Assembly (NCBI RefSeq): GCF_001312865.1
Contig: NZ_BBER01000001.1
Span: 62,001-126,000, forward strand
Length of the DNA: 64,000 bases
Direction of reading: 5' to 3'
Source: Lacticaseibacillus thailandensis DSM 22698 = JCM 13996
Lineage (GTDB): Bacteria > Bacillota > Bacilli > Lactobacillales > Lactobacillaceae
Below the pieces are notes generated by a model, which worked only from the letters and a program-made list of their open reading frames with translations, had not been told where the DNA came from and ran no database searches. Positions 51,305 to 61,965 of this stretch are shown one piece after another (the stretch's first letter is position 1; every line of letters begins with the position of its first letter). The position numbers and the translations under genes were made by a program.

Positions 51305-53583
51305 ATGAATAAAATTGTTAAAGTGGCTACCGCCAGTGTGGTGGGATTAATCTCCGCGGCGGTGTTGGCAGGTTATACGGGTGTGGGTTCCCCAAAAGTT
51401 AATGCGGCGGTGATCACGCAGAGCGAGTTACATACAGGCTCATCTATCAATAGTTATATTGCGAACAATAAAATTCAGCCCGTGGGCATCACGAAAGAAT
51501 TGCATACCTTTCAGATGTTTAAGTACAACACTAGTGGTAATAAGCCGGTTGGTGTGGTTTTTCATTATACGGATAATGCGTCTAATTATAGCGCCCGTAA
51601 TGAGGCTAATTATGAAATTAATGGCGGATGGAAGAATGCGTTTGTACACACATTTATTGATGCTGGAACTATTCTTAACATTCACGATACCAACTATGGG
51701 TGTTGGGGATCAGGTCCACAGGGGAACAAGCGGTTCGTGCAGTTTGAACTAGTCACTGCGCGGAGCCGTAATGATTTTGCACATTCAATTAGTAACGCGG
51801 CTTGGTACGTGGCGTATTTAGCTCACGAGTACGGTTGGAACCTAACTTTGGCCTCGCAACATAATGGGTCTGGGACGTTATGGACCCATTATGATGTTAC
51901 TCATTACTTGGGTGGTACTGACCACACAGACCCAATTGCTTATTTGAACAGTTGGGGGTACAACACTTCTCAATTTCTGGATTTGGCTAAAGCGTACTTT
52001 GATTACGGTGGTTTTTACGACACTATCACCTCAAATGTTGCTAAGACATACAATGCAACTATTTCTGAGAATAACCGTAATGATGGTTTGTATGCTACAG
52101 GTCCATACTACACAAGCGATCAAACACGTGTGCCCGCCACTGTTAGCGCCAAAACGTTGAATGGACAAAGCGTTAAGGTTTTGCGCCAGGCAGTGACTAA
52201 GCGAGCTACCTGGGTGCAAATTCAAACTTCTTCAGGTGCTGTCTGGTGGATGGATAAGCGCGGTATCACCGTCGATTACGACAAGGTATTGTCCAGCAGA
52301 ACTGTTAGTTACTCTGCTTATCTGGATCAATCTTATCGCAATGATGGGCTCTACAAAGATGGACCATACATGACTGGACCTTCAACATTTGAATTTGCAG
52401 CCAAGCATGCCTCTCAATATGATAAACAGCCTGTTAGTGTGCTTGCTGAAGAGACTACTAGTCGCGGAACATGGGTTAAAATCCGTTTGAGCAATGGTGA
52501 TACCTGGTGGATGGATAAGGCTGGTATTAAAACTTATGATTCAATTAGTGGCGAGAAGTCCCTGGGTAATGTCACAGTGCGCGTTACGCAAGATAAAAGA
52601 AATGATGGCTTATATGCTAGTGGCCTTATCACACTAGTGCACAAACAATCTTGCCAGCTGCTAAGACTTTAAAGAAGTACAACGGGCAAACTGCAACAGC
52701 CATTAGGGAAGAAAAGACACCATTAGCTACATGGGTTCAGATTAAGTTAGAAGATGGTTCAACTTGGTGGTTTGATGAGCGCGGTATTACCTTTTTTTGA
52801 TTCAATTTTGTCTAAAAACGATAACACGTCAACTGTTATTGTTCGTCAAGATAATCGCAATGATGGGCTGTATGCTAGTGGGCCTTACATGACAAATAAT
52901 TCTACCTTTGTGCCTGCCTGGAAGACTGCCAAGAAATACAACGGACAGCGTGCAACGGTTTTAGGTGAGGAAACCACGAAGCGTGCTACGTGGGTCCACA
53001 TTAAGTTTGCCGACGGCTCCACTTGGTGGATGGATAAACGTGGCGTTGCACCATTTAGCTTCGACAAAGTATTATCCACCAGTAATGTAAGCTACAATGC
53101 ACAGATTATTCAGAACTCGCGCAATGACGGTTTGTACCACGACGGACCGTACATGACTGGTGAAACCACCTACGCAACGGCGTCCAAGACCGCTAAGCCA
53201 TACAATGGCCAGGCCGCCACTGTCCTTAAGGAAGAGACTACGGTTAAGGCCACATGGGTTCAGGTTAAATTGCAAAATGGTTCCACTTGGTGGATGGACA
53301 AACGCGGTATTTTGGCGTTTGATCCTATCTCTAACCGCGTGAACGTAAATTACAAGGTGCTGATTAATCAGTCGAGTCGGACTGATGGCCTGTACGCCAC
53401 GGGACCATACTATACCAGTTTGGCAACTAAGCTGGCGGCGGTTAAGACTGCTAAACAGTTCAACGGTCAAGAAGCTACTGTCACTGTTGAAGCCACTACG
53501 CCTCGCGCAACTTGGTACTTGTCAAGTTTGCCAATGGGTCTAGTTGGTGGATGGATAAACGTGGTGTTACACCGCAACAGTAA
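51305..53583 (+). CDS. N-acetylmuramoyl-L-alanine amidase with six GW-like repeats, three indels
   Basis: Secreted autolysin or wall hydrolase, about 759 residues. Signal peptide (1-35, ending VNAA), Amidase_2 domain (about 65-230) with zinc-binding His in VVFHYTDNASNYS and THYDVTHYLGGTDHTDP, then six repeats of about 87 residues, each beginning RNDGLY and ending TWWMDKRG (SH3/GW type), expected to bind lipoteichoic acid. One C is missing at 52624-52625, one extra T at 52792-52798, and one G is missing at 53514-53515. ATG 51305 follows GGGAG. Confidence 0.87.
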
Positions 53584-53592
53584 TAGTTACTT

Positions 53593-53633
53593 TAGTAAGG
53601 CAAGGTGGCCATATGCTTACCTTGCTTTTACTG
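53593..53633 (+). terminator. Hairpin after the amidase gene
   Basis: AGTAAGGCAAGGT pairs with ACCTTGCTTTTACT (one bulge). The T stretch is inside the 3' arm. Confidence 0.55.
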
Positions 53634-53679
53634 TACATATAGATGTGGCAAACACTGAAATCAGTAAAGGAACTTTGGT

Positions 53680-56348
53680 ATGGATAAAAGCAATAAACAA
53701 TTAATCAGGTTTTATAAACATTCGCACTATTCGCAATCTGTTGTGGTGCTTGTTTCTGCGGTTGTTTTGGGTGTGATTGCTGGTGGCAACATTAGTACAA
53801 CTCATGCCAGCACAGTCTCAACCACTGAACAAAGTCAGACGGGTAGTGCTGCCAGCCAGAATACGACCTCCGCAACTGGAGCAAGCTCAACCAGTGCGGC
53901 TAGTAATGCTCAGACTACAGCAACAAGTAGTGCGACCAGTAGTGACGCACAACGAAGGAGTGTTGATGCTAATACCCAGGAAGCAAGTAGTGCTGGTAAT
54001 GCCGCAAGCACCCAAAAATTAAACGCAGTCAGTTCTGCTGCTACCACTGCAACTGTTGCACCAGCAAGCAGTACGGCTTCTTCTGCAGGCGTTGGTAGTA
54101 ACATTTCCCAGCCTCTTCGGCTGCCATCCATGTTGTTACGGTGAATGGGGATGCAAGTAGTGTCTCCGCTGCTCAAAGCGCGGCGATGCAAGAATATATT
54201 GCAACAAAGACCCCACAAAAGATTGTGGCGGTATCAAGTACGATTCCACAACCAACGTTTAGTTCGTCTGCCAAACAACAAAACTACATTGTGAGTGTGG
54301 AAGAAGGGGCATTAGCAGGATGGTATGAACACAAAGTGCTGCCTTCCATTACTGTTGCCCAGTCAATTCTGGAAAGTGGTTGGGGTGGATCAACGCTTTC
54401 TGAGCGCGCCCATAACATGTTCGGTATTAAGGCCGACTCTAGTTGGCATGGGGCAACGTACGCCATTGCCACGAATGAAGTGATTAACGGGCGCACGGTT
54501 ACCGTGAACGCCAAATTTCGAGCATATTCCTCAATCACTGCTAGCTTTGAAGACCACGGTGCGTTTATCAGCGGTAACTCTCGGTATGCTAACATTATTG
54601 GTAACAAGGATTACCGCTCCGTGGCCAATGATTTGCATAGCGACGGCTATGCTACGGATCCGACCTATGCTGGTAAGCTGATACAGTTAATTGATGAATA
54701 TCACTTGACCATTTTGGACAACATTGCTTTCGGTGGTGACACAATTAGTGGTCACGCGGTGGCTTCAAACATTCACTACGATGCGGTCAAGTCTAACGTG
54801 GCGGTTAACTATGGCGGCCAAATTGTGGAGGGTAGTCGCAATGATGGCCTGTACAAATCCGGTCCCTACTATACCAGTTCCTCAACCCAAGCTACCGCTA
54901 CGGTTTCAGCGCGTACGTTGAACGGGAAATATGTACGTGTCTTGCGTCGGGCCCAAACAGCACGCGCTTGGTGGGTGGAAATTCAGCTTAACTCGGGTGA
55001 GACCTGGTGGGTTGATCGAAGAGCCGTTCAGCAGGTTTCAGATACCAAAATGTTTGATGCCGTGACAAATAAACAGTCGGTCAATTACGGTGCTTATATT
55101 CACGAAGGTGGTAGGTATGATGGTTTGTACGCTAGTGGTCCGTACACGACTAGTACTTCAACTTTCTTGTACGCAACTAAGCACGCTGATAGTATTAATA
55201 ACCAGGCTGTGACAGTCATTGCGGAAGCAACCACTAGTAAGGCCAACTGGGTACAGATACGTTTGGCGTCGGGCGCGACATGGTGGGTTGATAAACGGGC
55301 TATCGCTACGTATGACCAAATTACCAATGGACATGTTCTCAATGCAAATGTGTTTGTTGACCAAAATCATCGTAATGATGGGCTTTATGCTACCGGCCCC
55401 TACCACACGAGTGCCCAAACTATCATTCCGGCGACTAAAACGGCCAAACAGTATAATGATCAGGGAGCGACTGCCATTGCGGAGGCAACAACCGTTTTAG
55501 GTACTTGGGTGAAGGTACGCTTTAATGATGGTGCTACTTGGTGGATGGATTCCCGCGGAGTTGGTTTTCTTGATTCTATCATTTCTCAAAAATCAGATAG
55601 TGGTTTTGTCAAAATTGTCCAGGATGTGCGAAATGACGGATTATACGCCACGGGTCCTTATATGACGAGTACGGCTACCTATACGACGGCTTGGAAAACT
55701 GCCCGTTTGTATAACGGTCAAGGTGCACGGTTGCTGGGTGAAGCGGTCACTAAGCGAGCTACCTGGATTCACGTACGGATGAATGATGGCTCAACTTGGT
55801 GGATGGATCAGCGGGGTGCGGTGTCTTATCCATACGACCCAATATTGTCACTAAAATCAGTTAGTTATACCGCACAAATTGTACAAGACAGTCGCAACGA
55901 TGGTTTATACCAAACAGGTCCGTATATGACCAGTGAGTCCACCTACCTGACCGCAGCTAAGACTGCTAAGCAATATAATGGCCAGCAAGTTCAAGTGATT
56001 GCCGAGGCAGTCACTAAGCGTGCTACCTGGGTGCAAATCAAGCTCAATAATGGGACAACTTGGTGGATGGATAAATGCGGTGTTCTGGCATTTGATACTG
56101 TTACTAATGAACAACCGCAAAGTTATCAGGTGACTGTTCAGCAACACGACCGTAACGATGGTTTATACCAAACGGCACCGTACTTTACCAGCGTTGCAAC
56201 TAAAATTCCGGCCGTGAAGACAGCCAAACAGTATGACGAGCAAACTGCGACCGTCTTGAAGACGGCTGATACCATTCGTACAAAGTGGGTTTACGTGCAG
56301 TTTGTCGATGGTTCGCGCTGGTGGATAGATGCACGTGGTGTTGTCTAA
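53680..56348 (+). CDS. Endo-beta-N-acetylglucosaminidase with six GW-like repeats, one frameshift
   Basis: Secreted autolysin of about 889 residues: signal peptide (1-44), Ser/Thr/Ala-rich low-complexity region (45-170), glucosaminidase domain (about 195-350: PSITVAQSILESGWGGSTLSERAHNMFGIKAD with the catalytic Glu, ASFEDHGAFI, GYATDPTYAGKLIQLI), then six repeats homologous to those of the amidase upstream. One C is missing at 54107-54109 (NISPASSAAIHVVTV). AAAGGAA precedes ATG 53680. One repeat has WWMDKCG in place of KRG. Confidence 0.88.
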
Positions 56349-56365
56349 CATGGCGAAAATAGTGC

Positions 56366-56395
56366 TTGCTCCGCATTCAGTTATTCGTGTATACT
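56366..56395 (+). promoter_or_regulatory. Promoter of the riboswitch-ATPase transcript
   Basis: TTGCTC (56366-56371), 18 bases, TATACT (56390-56395). Start of transcription is expected near 56402, exactly where the riboswitch begins. Confidence 0.65.
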
Positions 56396-56400
56396 AACAG

Positions 56401-56500
56401 TAAAGATAAGGGAGTAACCAGCCGACCACTTGTCGGCGGTAGTGCCACCAAGGATAAATCCTGGTGCTACCTTAAACCGGTGAGACTTATGGACTTGAGC
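56401..56500 (+). ncRNA. yybP-ykoY-type (Mn2+-sensing) riboswitch
   Basis: The conserved GGGAGTA (56410-56416) is followed by hairpin GCCGAC/GTCGGC (56420-56437), a second arm GGTAG...CACCA/TGGTG.CTACC, and the 3' motif CCGGTGAGACTTAT. P1 forms from ATAAG (56406-56410) with CTTAT (56486-56490). In the yybP-ykoY family Mn2+ joins the two legs and stabilises P1. The gene behind it is a cation P-type ATPase, as at L. lactis yoaB. Identified by eye; a covariance search would confirm. Confidence 0.72.
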
Positions 56501-56533
56501 CAATTTTGGCTTGAAGTGCATAAGCCTTTTTTT
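56486..56533 (+). terminator. Riboswitch-controlled terminator
   Basis: CTTATGGACTTGAGCC pairs with GGCTTGAAGTGCATAAG (small internal mismatches) before CC and T7. Its CTTAT is the same sequence as the 3' strand of riboswitch P1, so the two are mutually exclusive: ligand-bound P1 should prevent termination and allow ATPase expression. Confidence 0.8.
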
Positions 56534-56565
56534 ATTCCTAGGTCAAAATTTGAGGAGGCAGCAAC

Positions 56566-59226
56566 ATGGCAAACAAACCCAGTTATCAACGCGATACCGC
56601 AGATGTGTTAATGGACCAGCATACTACCCCCGATGGTTTATCCGCCCAGGAGGCGCAACGCCGGTTAGAGCAAATTGGCCCCAATGCACTAGCGGCAAAA
56701 AAAGAAGCAAACATTGGCTGGACGCTTTTTGAATCAGTTTAAGGATTTTATGATCATCGTGCTATTAGTGGCGGCACTGGTGGCCGGGGTCGTCGTGCAT
56801 GAGTGGGCAGACGCCGGTATCATCCTGGCGGTGGTTTTGCTGAATGCCGTCTTTGGGGTATTTCAGGAAAGTAAAGCCGAGCAGGCCATTGAGTCGTTGC
56901 AGGCGATGACGAGTCCCAACGCCAACGTGCGGCGTGATGGCAAAGTGGTCGTTGTGCGCAGTGCAGAGGTGGTACCTGGCGATATTGTCCTGCTGGAAGC
57001 GGGGGATGTCGTCCCCGCCGATTTGCGCCTGATTGAGTCCGCTAACCTTCAAATTGAGGAATCCGCACTGACGGGTGAAAGTGTACCCGTCAACAAGCAA
57101 ACTGCACTGATCACGGATAAAGTCGGTGTGGGTGACCAAACCAATATGGCGTTCATGAGTACCAACGTGACTTATGGGCGCGGTGTCGGTGTGGTTACTG
57201 GGACCGGTATGGCCACTGAAGTGGGGCACATTGCGTCCATGCTGGACAACCAGAAGGAAATGCAGACGCCGCTACAAGCTAATTTAGCCAAGCTGGGCCG
57301 CGCGTTGACGGTCCTGATTTTGGTGATTGCTGCCATTGTCTTCGTGGTCGGTCTGGCGAAAGGCTCTGAATCTCCGGCCAACATGTTTCTCACGGCGATT
57401 TCGCTCGCGGTGGCCGCAATTCCGGAAGGGCTGCCAGCCATTGTGACAATCATTCTGGCGTTAGGTACGCAAAAAAAATGGCCAAGCAGAACGCCTTGGT
57501 GCGCCGGCTACCTGCAGTTGAGACTTTGGGTAGCACGGAAATCATTGCCTCCGACAAGACGGGCACGTTGACCCAAAATAAAATGACCGTCGAACAGACC
57601 TATTATGATGGTGAATTACACCCGGCTAAAGCCGGAGTAGACTCCGACAGTCAGTTACTGCGAGTAATGAGCTTTGCTAATGATACTAACCGGCAGGATG
57701 ACGGTACGTTGTTGGGTGACCCTACAGAAACCGCGTTGGTGGCTTTTGCTCAGCAGCACGACTTTGATTACCAAGATGAGTTAAGCAAGACGCCACGTGT
57801 TGCCGAAGTGCCGTTTGATTCCGAACGGAAATTGATGTCGACAATCCATGATTTAGGTAACGGCCAGTACTTGGTGGCCACCAAGGGCGCACCGGACGAA
57901 CTGTTGCGGGTGTCGTCTGCGATTGACCGTGACGGGCGGGTACGCGACCTAACAGCGAGTGACCGCGACGACATTCTGGGTATCAACCACCAATTAGCGA
58001 CGCAGGCCTTGCGGGTGCTGGGGATGGCGTACCGAATTATGGACCGAATTCCTGACGACGTGAACGCTACATTGATTGAGCATCAACTCATCTTTGCCGG
58101 GCTAGTAGCGATGATCGACCCCGAGCGGCCAGAGGTGCGCCAGTCCGTGGCGGAAGCCAAGCGCGCGGGTATCCGGCCACTGATGATTACGGGTGACCAT
58201 CGCGACACCGCGCAAGCTATTTCGGAGCGACTGGGTATCATTACCCCGGGCGATGATCACGCCGTTATTACTGGCCGAGAGCTCGACCAGATTAGTGATG
58301 AAGACTTTGCTCACACCGTGCAGGACTACTCGGTTTACGCCCGGGTAGCCCCAGAGCATAAGGTTCGTATCGTGAATGCATGGCAAGGACAAGGCAAAGT
58401 GGTGGCGATGACCGGTGATGGTGTGAACGACGCACCGGCCCTCAAAGCGGCGGATATTGGGATCGCGATGGGGGTAACCGGGACGGAAGTTGCTAAGGGC
58501 GCATCTGATATGATTTTGGCAGACGACAACTTTAGCACCATCGTGGATGCAGTCCGGGCTGGTCGCAAAGTATTTGCCAACATTACTAAATCTATCCAGT
58601 ACCTTCTGTCCGCCAATTTAGGGGAAGTCCTGACGTTGTTCATGATGACCATGATTGGTTGGGATATTCTGGCGCCGGTGCATATTTTGTGGATCAATCT
58701 GGTAACCGACACGTTACCAGCCATTGCGTTGGGCGTAGAACACACCGAACCTGGCATTATGCAGCAGCAACCACGAGGCCGCAATTCTAGTTTCTTGTCC
58801 GGTGGGGTGGGTTCAGCCATCATTTGGCAGGGACTTCTTGAAGGTGCATTGACCCTAGGAGTGTACTGGTTAGCCATCACCTTCCCGGTGCATACTGGTT
58901 ACGCAGCAATGCATGCGGATGCGTTGACCATGGCATACGTGACGTTGGGGTTAATCCAATTGTTTCACGCCTTTAACGTGAAATCGCTCCACGGTTCCTT
59001 GTTTACTATGCACGTGTGGAACAACCGGGCGTTTAACTGGGCAATTGGCGTGGCTGCTTTGGCCTTGGCGGTAACGGTTGTGGTGCCTGGTTTTAACAGC
59101 TTGTTCCACGTGACGACGTTGAACGCTCTACAGTGGGGCATGGTCGCTGGTGCTGGTATTTTGATGATTTTGGTTGTGGAAATCGTGAAGTTCTTCCAAC
59201 GGCGGGTGTTAAAGGTTAAAATATAA
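56566..59226 (+). CDS. P-type cation-transporting ATPase (type IIA, likely Mn2+/Ca2+ exporter), two frameshifts
   Basis: About 885 residues after repair. TGES (actuator domain), [27 protein letters not shown], phosphorylation site SDKTGTLTQNK, KGAPDELL, and TGDGVNDAPALKAADIGIAMG, with about ten membrane segments. Extra A at 56697-56703, and A8 at 57471-57478 where the conserved QKMAK requires six. The upstream riboswitch points to Mn2+ as inducer and probable substrate, as in YoaB-type exporters. GAGGAGG lies ahead of ATG 56566. Confidence 0.9.
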
Positions 59227-59238
59227 TCTGTGAGACAA

Positions 59239-59266
59239 CAAACGGCGCTCATGTGGGCGCCGTTTT
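59239..59266 (+). terminator. Terminator of the ATPase gene
   Basis: AACGGCGC pairs with GCGCCGTT, loop of 8, ending in TT; a short T tail. Confidence 0.8.
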
Positions 59267-59297
59267 GCTATGTTAATTTAACGCGGAGGAACTATCC

Positions 59298-59732
59298 ATG
59301 AATAAGAACCAACAGAAGATGTACCAGTACGGCCGTTTAATTAACGACGTCATGGCGGACGTAGAAAAATTGCAGGACCGGATGAGCCCGCAGTTTCAGA
59401 CGTTACGCACGGCAATCGATGATGATCGGCTAGCTGCAGTGGATGGTCAAGAGTTTACGGACATTCAAAGCAGCTTTGCCGACGGTACCGCTGAGTATCG
59501 TGAACTGGCAGCCAAGCTGGATGCCGCAGCCGCGCCGGCACGGTTGCTGGGTAACCACAAGCTACTGGTCGGTGCCTTCAACCGCTTTGTGCAGGGATGC
59601 CAGGATATGACCGACAGTCTGCAGGATGGGGGGACCATCGACGTAGCGAAGTTTAATGCCGCTGAACAGGCGCAAGACGCGGAAACCGACAAGATTACGA
59701 AGTACATTCAGAAGATTTCGCTATTGGTGTAA
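59298..59732 (+). CDS. Hypothetical helical cytosolic protein
   Basis: 144 residues, intact, no signal peptide or membrane segment. Almost all helical and acidic (MNKNQQKMYQYGRLINDVMADVEKLQDRM...), in the style of YlbF/YmcA-like small proteins, though I cannot confirm the family. GGAGGA is 9 bases upstream of ATG. It stands between the ATPase terminator and the Trp attenuator promoter. Confidence 0.7.
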   Translation: MNKNQQKMYQYGRLINDVMADVEKLQDRMSPQFQTLRTAIDDDRLAAVDGQEFTDIQSSFADGTAEYRELAAKLDAAAAPARLLGNHKLLVGAFNRFVQGCQDMTDSLQDGGTIDVAKFNAAEQAQDAETDKITKYIQKISLLV

Positions 59733-59740
59733 TTTGCCAT

Positions 59741-59769
59741 TGACACCACCCGCCGCCACACGGTACACT
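59741..59769 (+). promoter_or_regulatory. Promoter of the Trp leader/ABC transporter operon
   Basis: A consensus TTGACA (59741-59746), exactly 17 bases, then TACACT (59764-59769). The leader transcript should start near 59776. Confidence 0.8.
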
Positions 59770-59807
59770 CATCATATATTAATCAATCGGGAAAGAAGGA
59801 AACCAAC

Positions 59808-59852
59808 ATGTTTAACCCCAGTACTAAACTCAATGGTTGGTGGCAAAGCTAA
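59808..59852 (+). CDS. Trp-codon leader peptide (14 residues)
   Basis: ATG 59808 has GAAGGA 7 bases ahead and encodes MFNPSTKLNGWWQS, with tandem Trp codons at 59838-59843 and TAA at 59850. Two adjacent Trp codons in a 14-codon frame behind a strong promoter and ribosome site, followed by hairpins and a terminator, fit a ribosome-stalling attenuator sensing charged tRNA-Trp. Conservation in relatives is untested. Confidence 0.78.
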   Translation: MFNPSTKLNGWWQS

Positions 59853-59868
59853 CATGGGGTGGGTTGCG

Positions 59869-60004
59869 TAGACGCAATCTGCCAAGACGCAGGTTGTGTC
59901 TATGTTGGTTTGTTTCACCGTGACCGCATAGGCATCCATGAAGGATCAGTCCTATGCGGGAGCACACAATAGACTTCCGCAATTAACTTTGTGGGAGTCT
60001 TTTT
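59869..60004 (+). promoter_or_regulatory. Attenuator region with mutually exclusive hairpins and terminator
   Basis: Hairpins in order: TAGACGCAA/TTGTGTCTA (59869-59902); CCGCATAGG/CCTATGCGG with inner ATCC/GGAT (59924-59959); terminator AGACTTCCGCAA/TTGTGGGAGTCT (59971-60000) then T5. GCGGGAG (59956-59962) can instead pair with CTTCCGC (59974-59980), which would block both the second hairpin and the terminator, so it is a candidate antiterminator. Trp codons can pair with TGCCAA at 59880-59885. Confidence 0.75.
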
Positions 60005-60049
60005 CTTTGCCTGCGTTTGTAGTTGTCACGAGGGAGAAGGAGAAACGCT

Positions 60050-61065
60050 ATGAAACGAATGATTGCATTTATTACCGCCTTGGTGCTCTTCGTTGCCGGT
60101 TGCTACATTGCTGACGTGATGCCGCAGCATACCGCCAGTACCAGCAAGCCGCGTCAACATCAAGTAGTGAAGAAGGTCGGGATCTTACAGTTGATGTCAC
60201 ATCCGGCGCTGAACGCAATTCACAAAGGAATTGTGGCCGGACTCAAAGATGAAGGTTATACCGCGGGGAAGAACCTCAAAATCGATTTTCAGAACGCGCA
60301 AAATGACCAGAGCAACCTGAAGTCGATGGCGACGCGGTTCGTAAACGAAAAGGAGGACGCCACGGTGGGCATTGCGACCCCATCGGCGCAGGCGCTGGCG
60401 AACGCGACCAGCAAGATTCCGGTGGTCATGGGAGCCATTACCGACCCGTGTCAGCCAAGCTGGTTGACAGTGTGAAGAAGCCCGGCGGCAACGTGACTGG
60501 TGTGTCCGACCAGGCGCCCATAGACGCACAACTCCAATTGATTCGCAAGATTTTACCACACGCTAAAACGTTAGGCGTAATCTACACCAGTTCAGACGAT
60601 TCGTCGCAAGCACAAGTGAAGTTGGTCGAACAAAAGGCACCTAAGTACGGCTTTACCATCAAGACATTTTCTATCAACTCGACCAATGATCTCCAGCAGG
60701 TAGCCCAACAGATGGTGACGCAGGTTGACGCGATTTTTGTTCCAACTGATAACACCATTGCTAGTGCCATGCCAACGTTGGCGAGTGTGGCGAATGGCGC
60801 CAAAAAGGCAATTTTCCCAACTGTTGACACGATGGTTGAAGACGGTGGCTTGGCCACGGTGGGGTTGAACCAGTACGACTTGGGCGTAAAGACCGGCAAG
60901 ATGGTGGCACGCATCCTCAAGGGTCAAGATCCTGCCACCACCCCCGTTGAGTTTATGACCAAGGGTGATTTGGTAATCAACCAAAAAGTTGCCAATCAGC
61001 TAGGTATCAAGATTCCCGCGCAGTTAATGCGGGAGGCAAAAGCTTCCGGAAAGGTTGTGAAATAA
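60050..61065 (+). CDS. trpX: ABC transporter substrate-binding lipoprotein (TrpX-like), one frameshift
   Basis: About 338 residues after repair. Signal peptide with lipobox LFVAGC near residue 16, then the ABC_sub_bind fold: KVGILQLMSHPALNAIHKGIVAGLKDEGY, KIPVVMGAITDPVSAKLV, GVSDQAPIDAQL, VDAIFVPTDNTIASAMPTL. One C is missing at 60445-60447. The family imports various small ligands; the Trp-codon leader upstream argues for tryptophan. AAGGAG precedes ATG 60050. Confidence 0.85.
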
Positions 61066-61965
61066 ATGGGTGTATGGATTTCAGCAATTAGTCAAGGTTT
61101 ACTGTTCGGTATCATGGGCATTGGTTTGTTCCTGACTTTCCGGATCCTCGATTTTCCCGATATGACCGTTGAAGGGACGTTCCCGTTTGGCGCGGCGGTA
61201 GCCGTCACGGCCATTGCACATGGGGTCAGCCCCATCATTGCGACGATTCTCGCTGCGTTGGCGGGCATGGTGGCCGGATTGATCACGGGTTTATTGGCCA
61301 CCAAGGGCCACATGCCGCTACTACTAGCCGGCATTCTGGTGATGACGGCGCTGTACTCGGTGAACCTGCGGATTATGGGGCAGTCAAACTTGTCGTTACT
61401 GGGGATGAAAAACCTCTTTACCGGTAAGTGGATGAATAGCATGCCGCCCTATATCGGTAGCGTCATCTTTGGTTTCATTGTGGTCACCATCGTGGTGGCA
61501 CTACTGATGGTGTTTCTCAACACGCGTTTGGGCCAAGGCTTCATTGCTGCCGGTGATAACCGCAACATGGCGCGCTCTCTAGGGATTAATCCTGACCACA
61601 TGCAGGTGCTGGGCTTGGTAGTGGGTAACGGCCTGATCGGTTTATCTGGCGGGCTGGTTGCCCAAAGTGATGGTTATGCCGACGTCTCGATGGGGGTGGG
61701 GGTCATCGTCATTGGCCTCGCCGCCATTATCATTGGCGAAGTGCTCTTTGGTGAATTGACCCTGAGCCAGCGGTTGATTGCCGTAGTCTTAGGCAGCATC
61801 GTGTACCGGTTTGTCATTGTAATCGTGCTGGACTTGGGCTTCTCTGCGGACGACCTCAAGTTGGTCTCGGCCGTGGTCCTGGCGTTGTCCATCATTTTGC
61901 CGCAATTGAACGACCGGTTCCGTTTGAAGCGCACGCTACGGAAAGGGGTAAGTAGCGATGACTAA
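61066..61965 (+). CDS. trpY: ABC transporter permease (TrpY-like)
   Basis: 299 residues, intact, about nine hydrophobic segments of the branched-chain-amino-acid permease type: GLLFGIMGIGLFLTFRILDFPDMTVEGTF, TRLGQGFIAAGDNRNMARSLGIN (coupling region), GLSGGLVAQSDGYADVSMGVGVIV. ATG starts immediately after the trpX stop. It forms the membrane channel for the ligand delivered by the lipoprotein. Confidence 0.9.
   Translation: MGVWISAISQGLLFGIMGIGLFLTFRILDFPDMTVEGTFPFGAAVAVTAIAHGVSPIIATILAALAGMVAGLITGLLATKGHMPLLLAGILVMTALYSVNLRIMGQSNLSLLGMKNLFTGKWMNSMPPYIGSVIFGFIVVTIVVALLMVFLNTRLGQGFIAAGDNRNMARSLGINPDHMQVLGLVVGNGLIGLSGGLVAQSDGYADVSMGVGVIVIGLAAIIIGEVLFGELTLSQRLIAVVLGSIVYRFVIVIVLDLGFSADDLKLVSAVVLALSIILPQLNDRFRLKRTLRKGVSSDD

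Noticed and set aside
59853-59880. T-box element in the Trp leader
   Set aside because: GGGGTGGGTTGCG looks a little like the T-box AGGGTGGNACCGCG, but ACCGCG is absent, there is no stem I or specifier loop upstream, and the WW leader peptide explains the region better.
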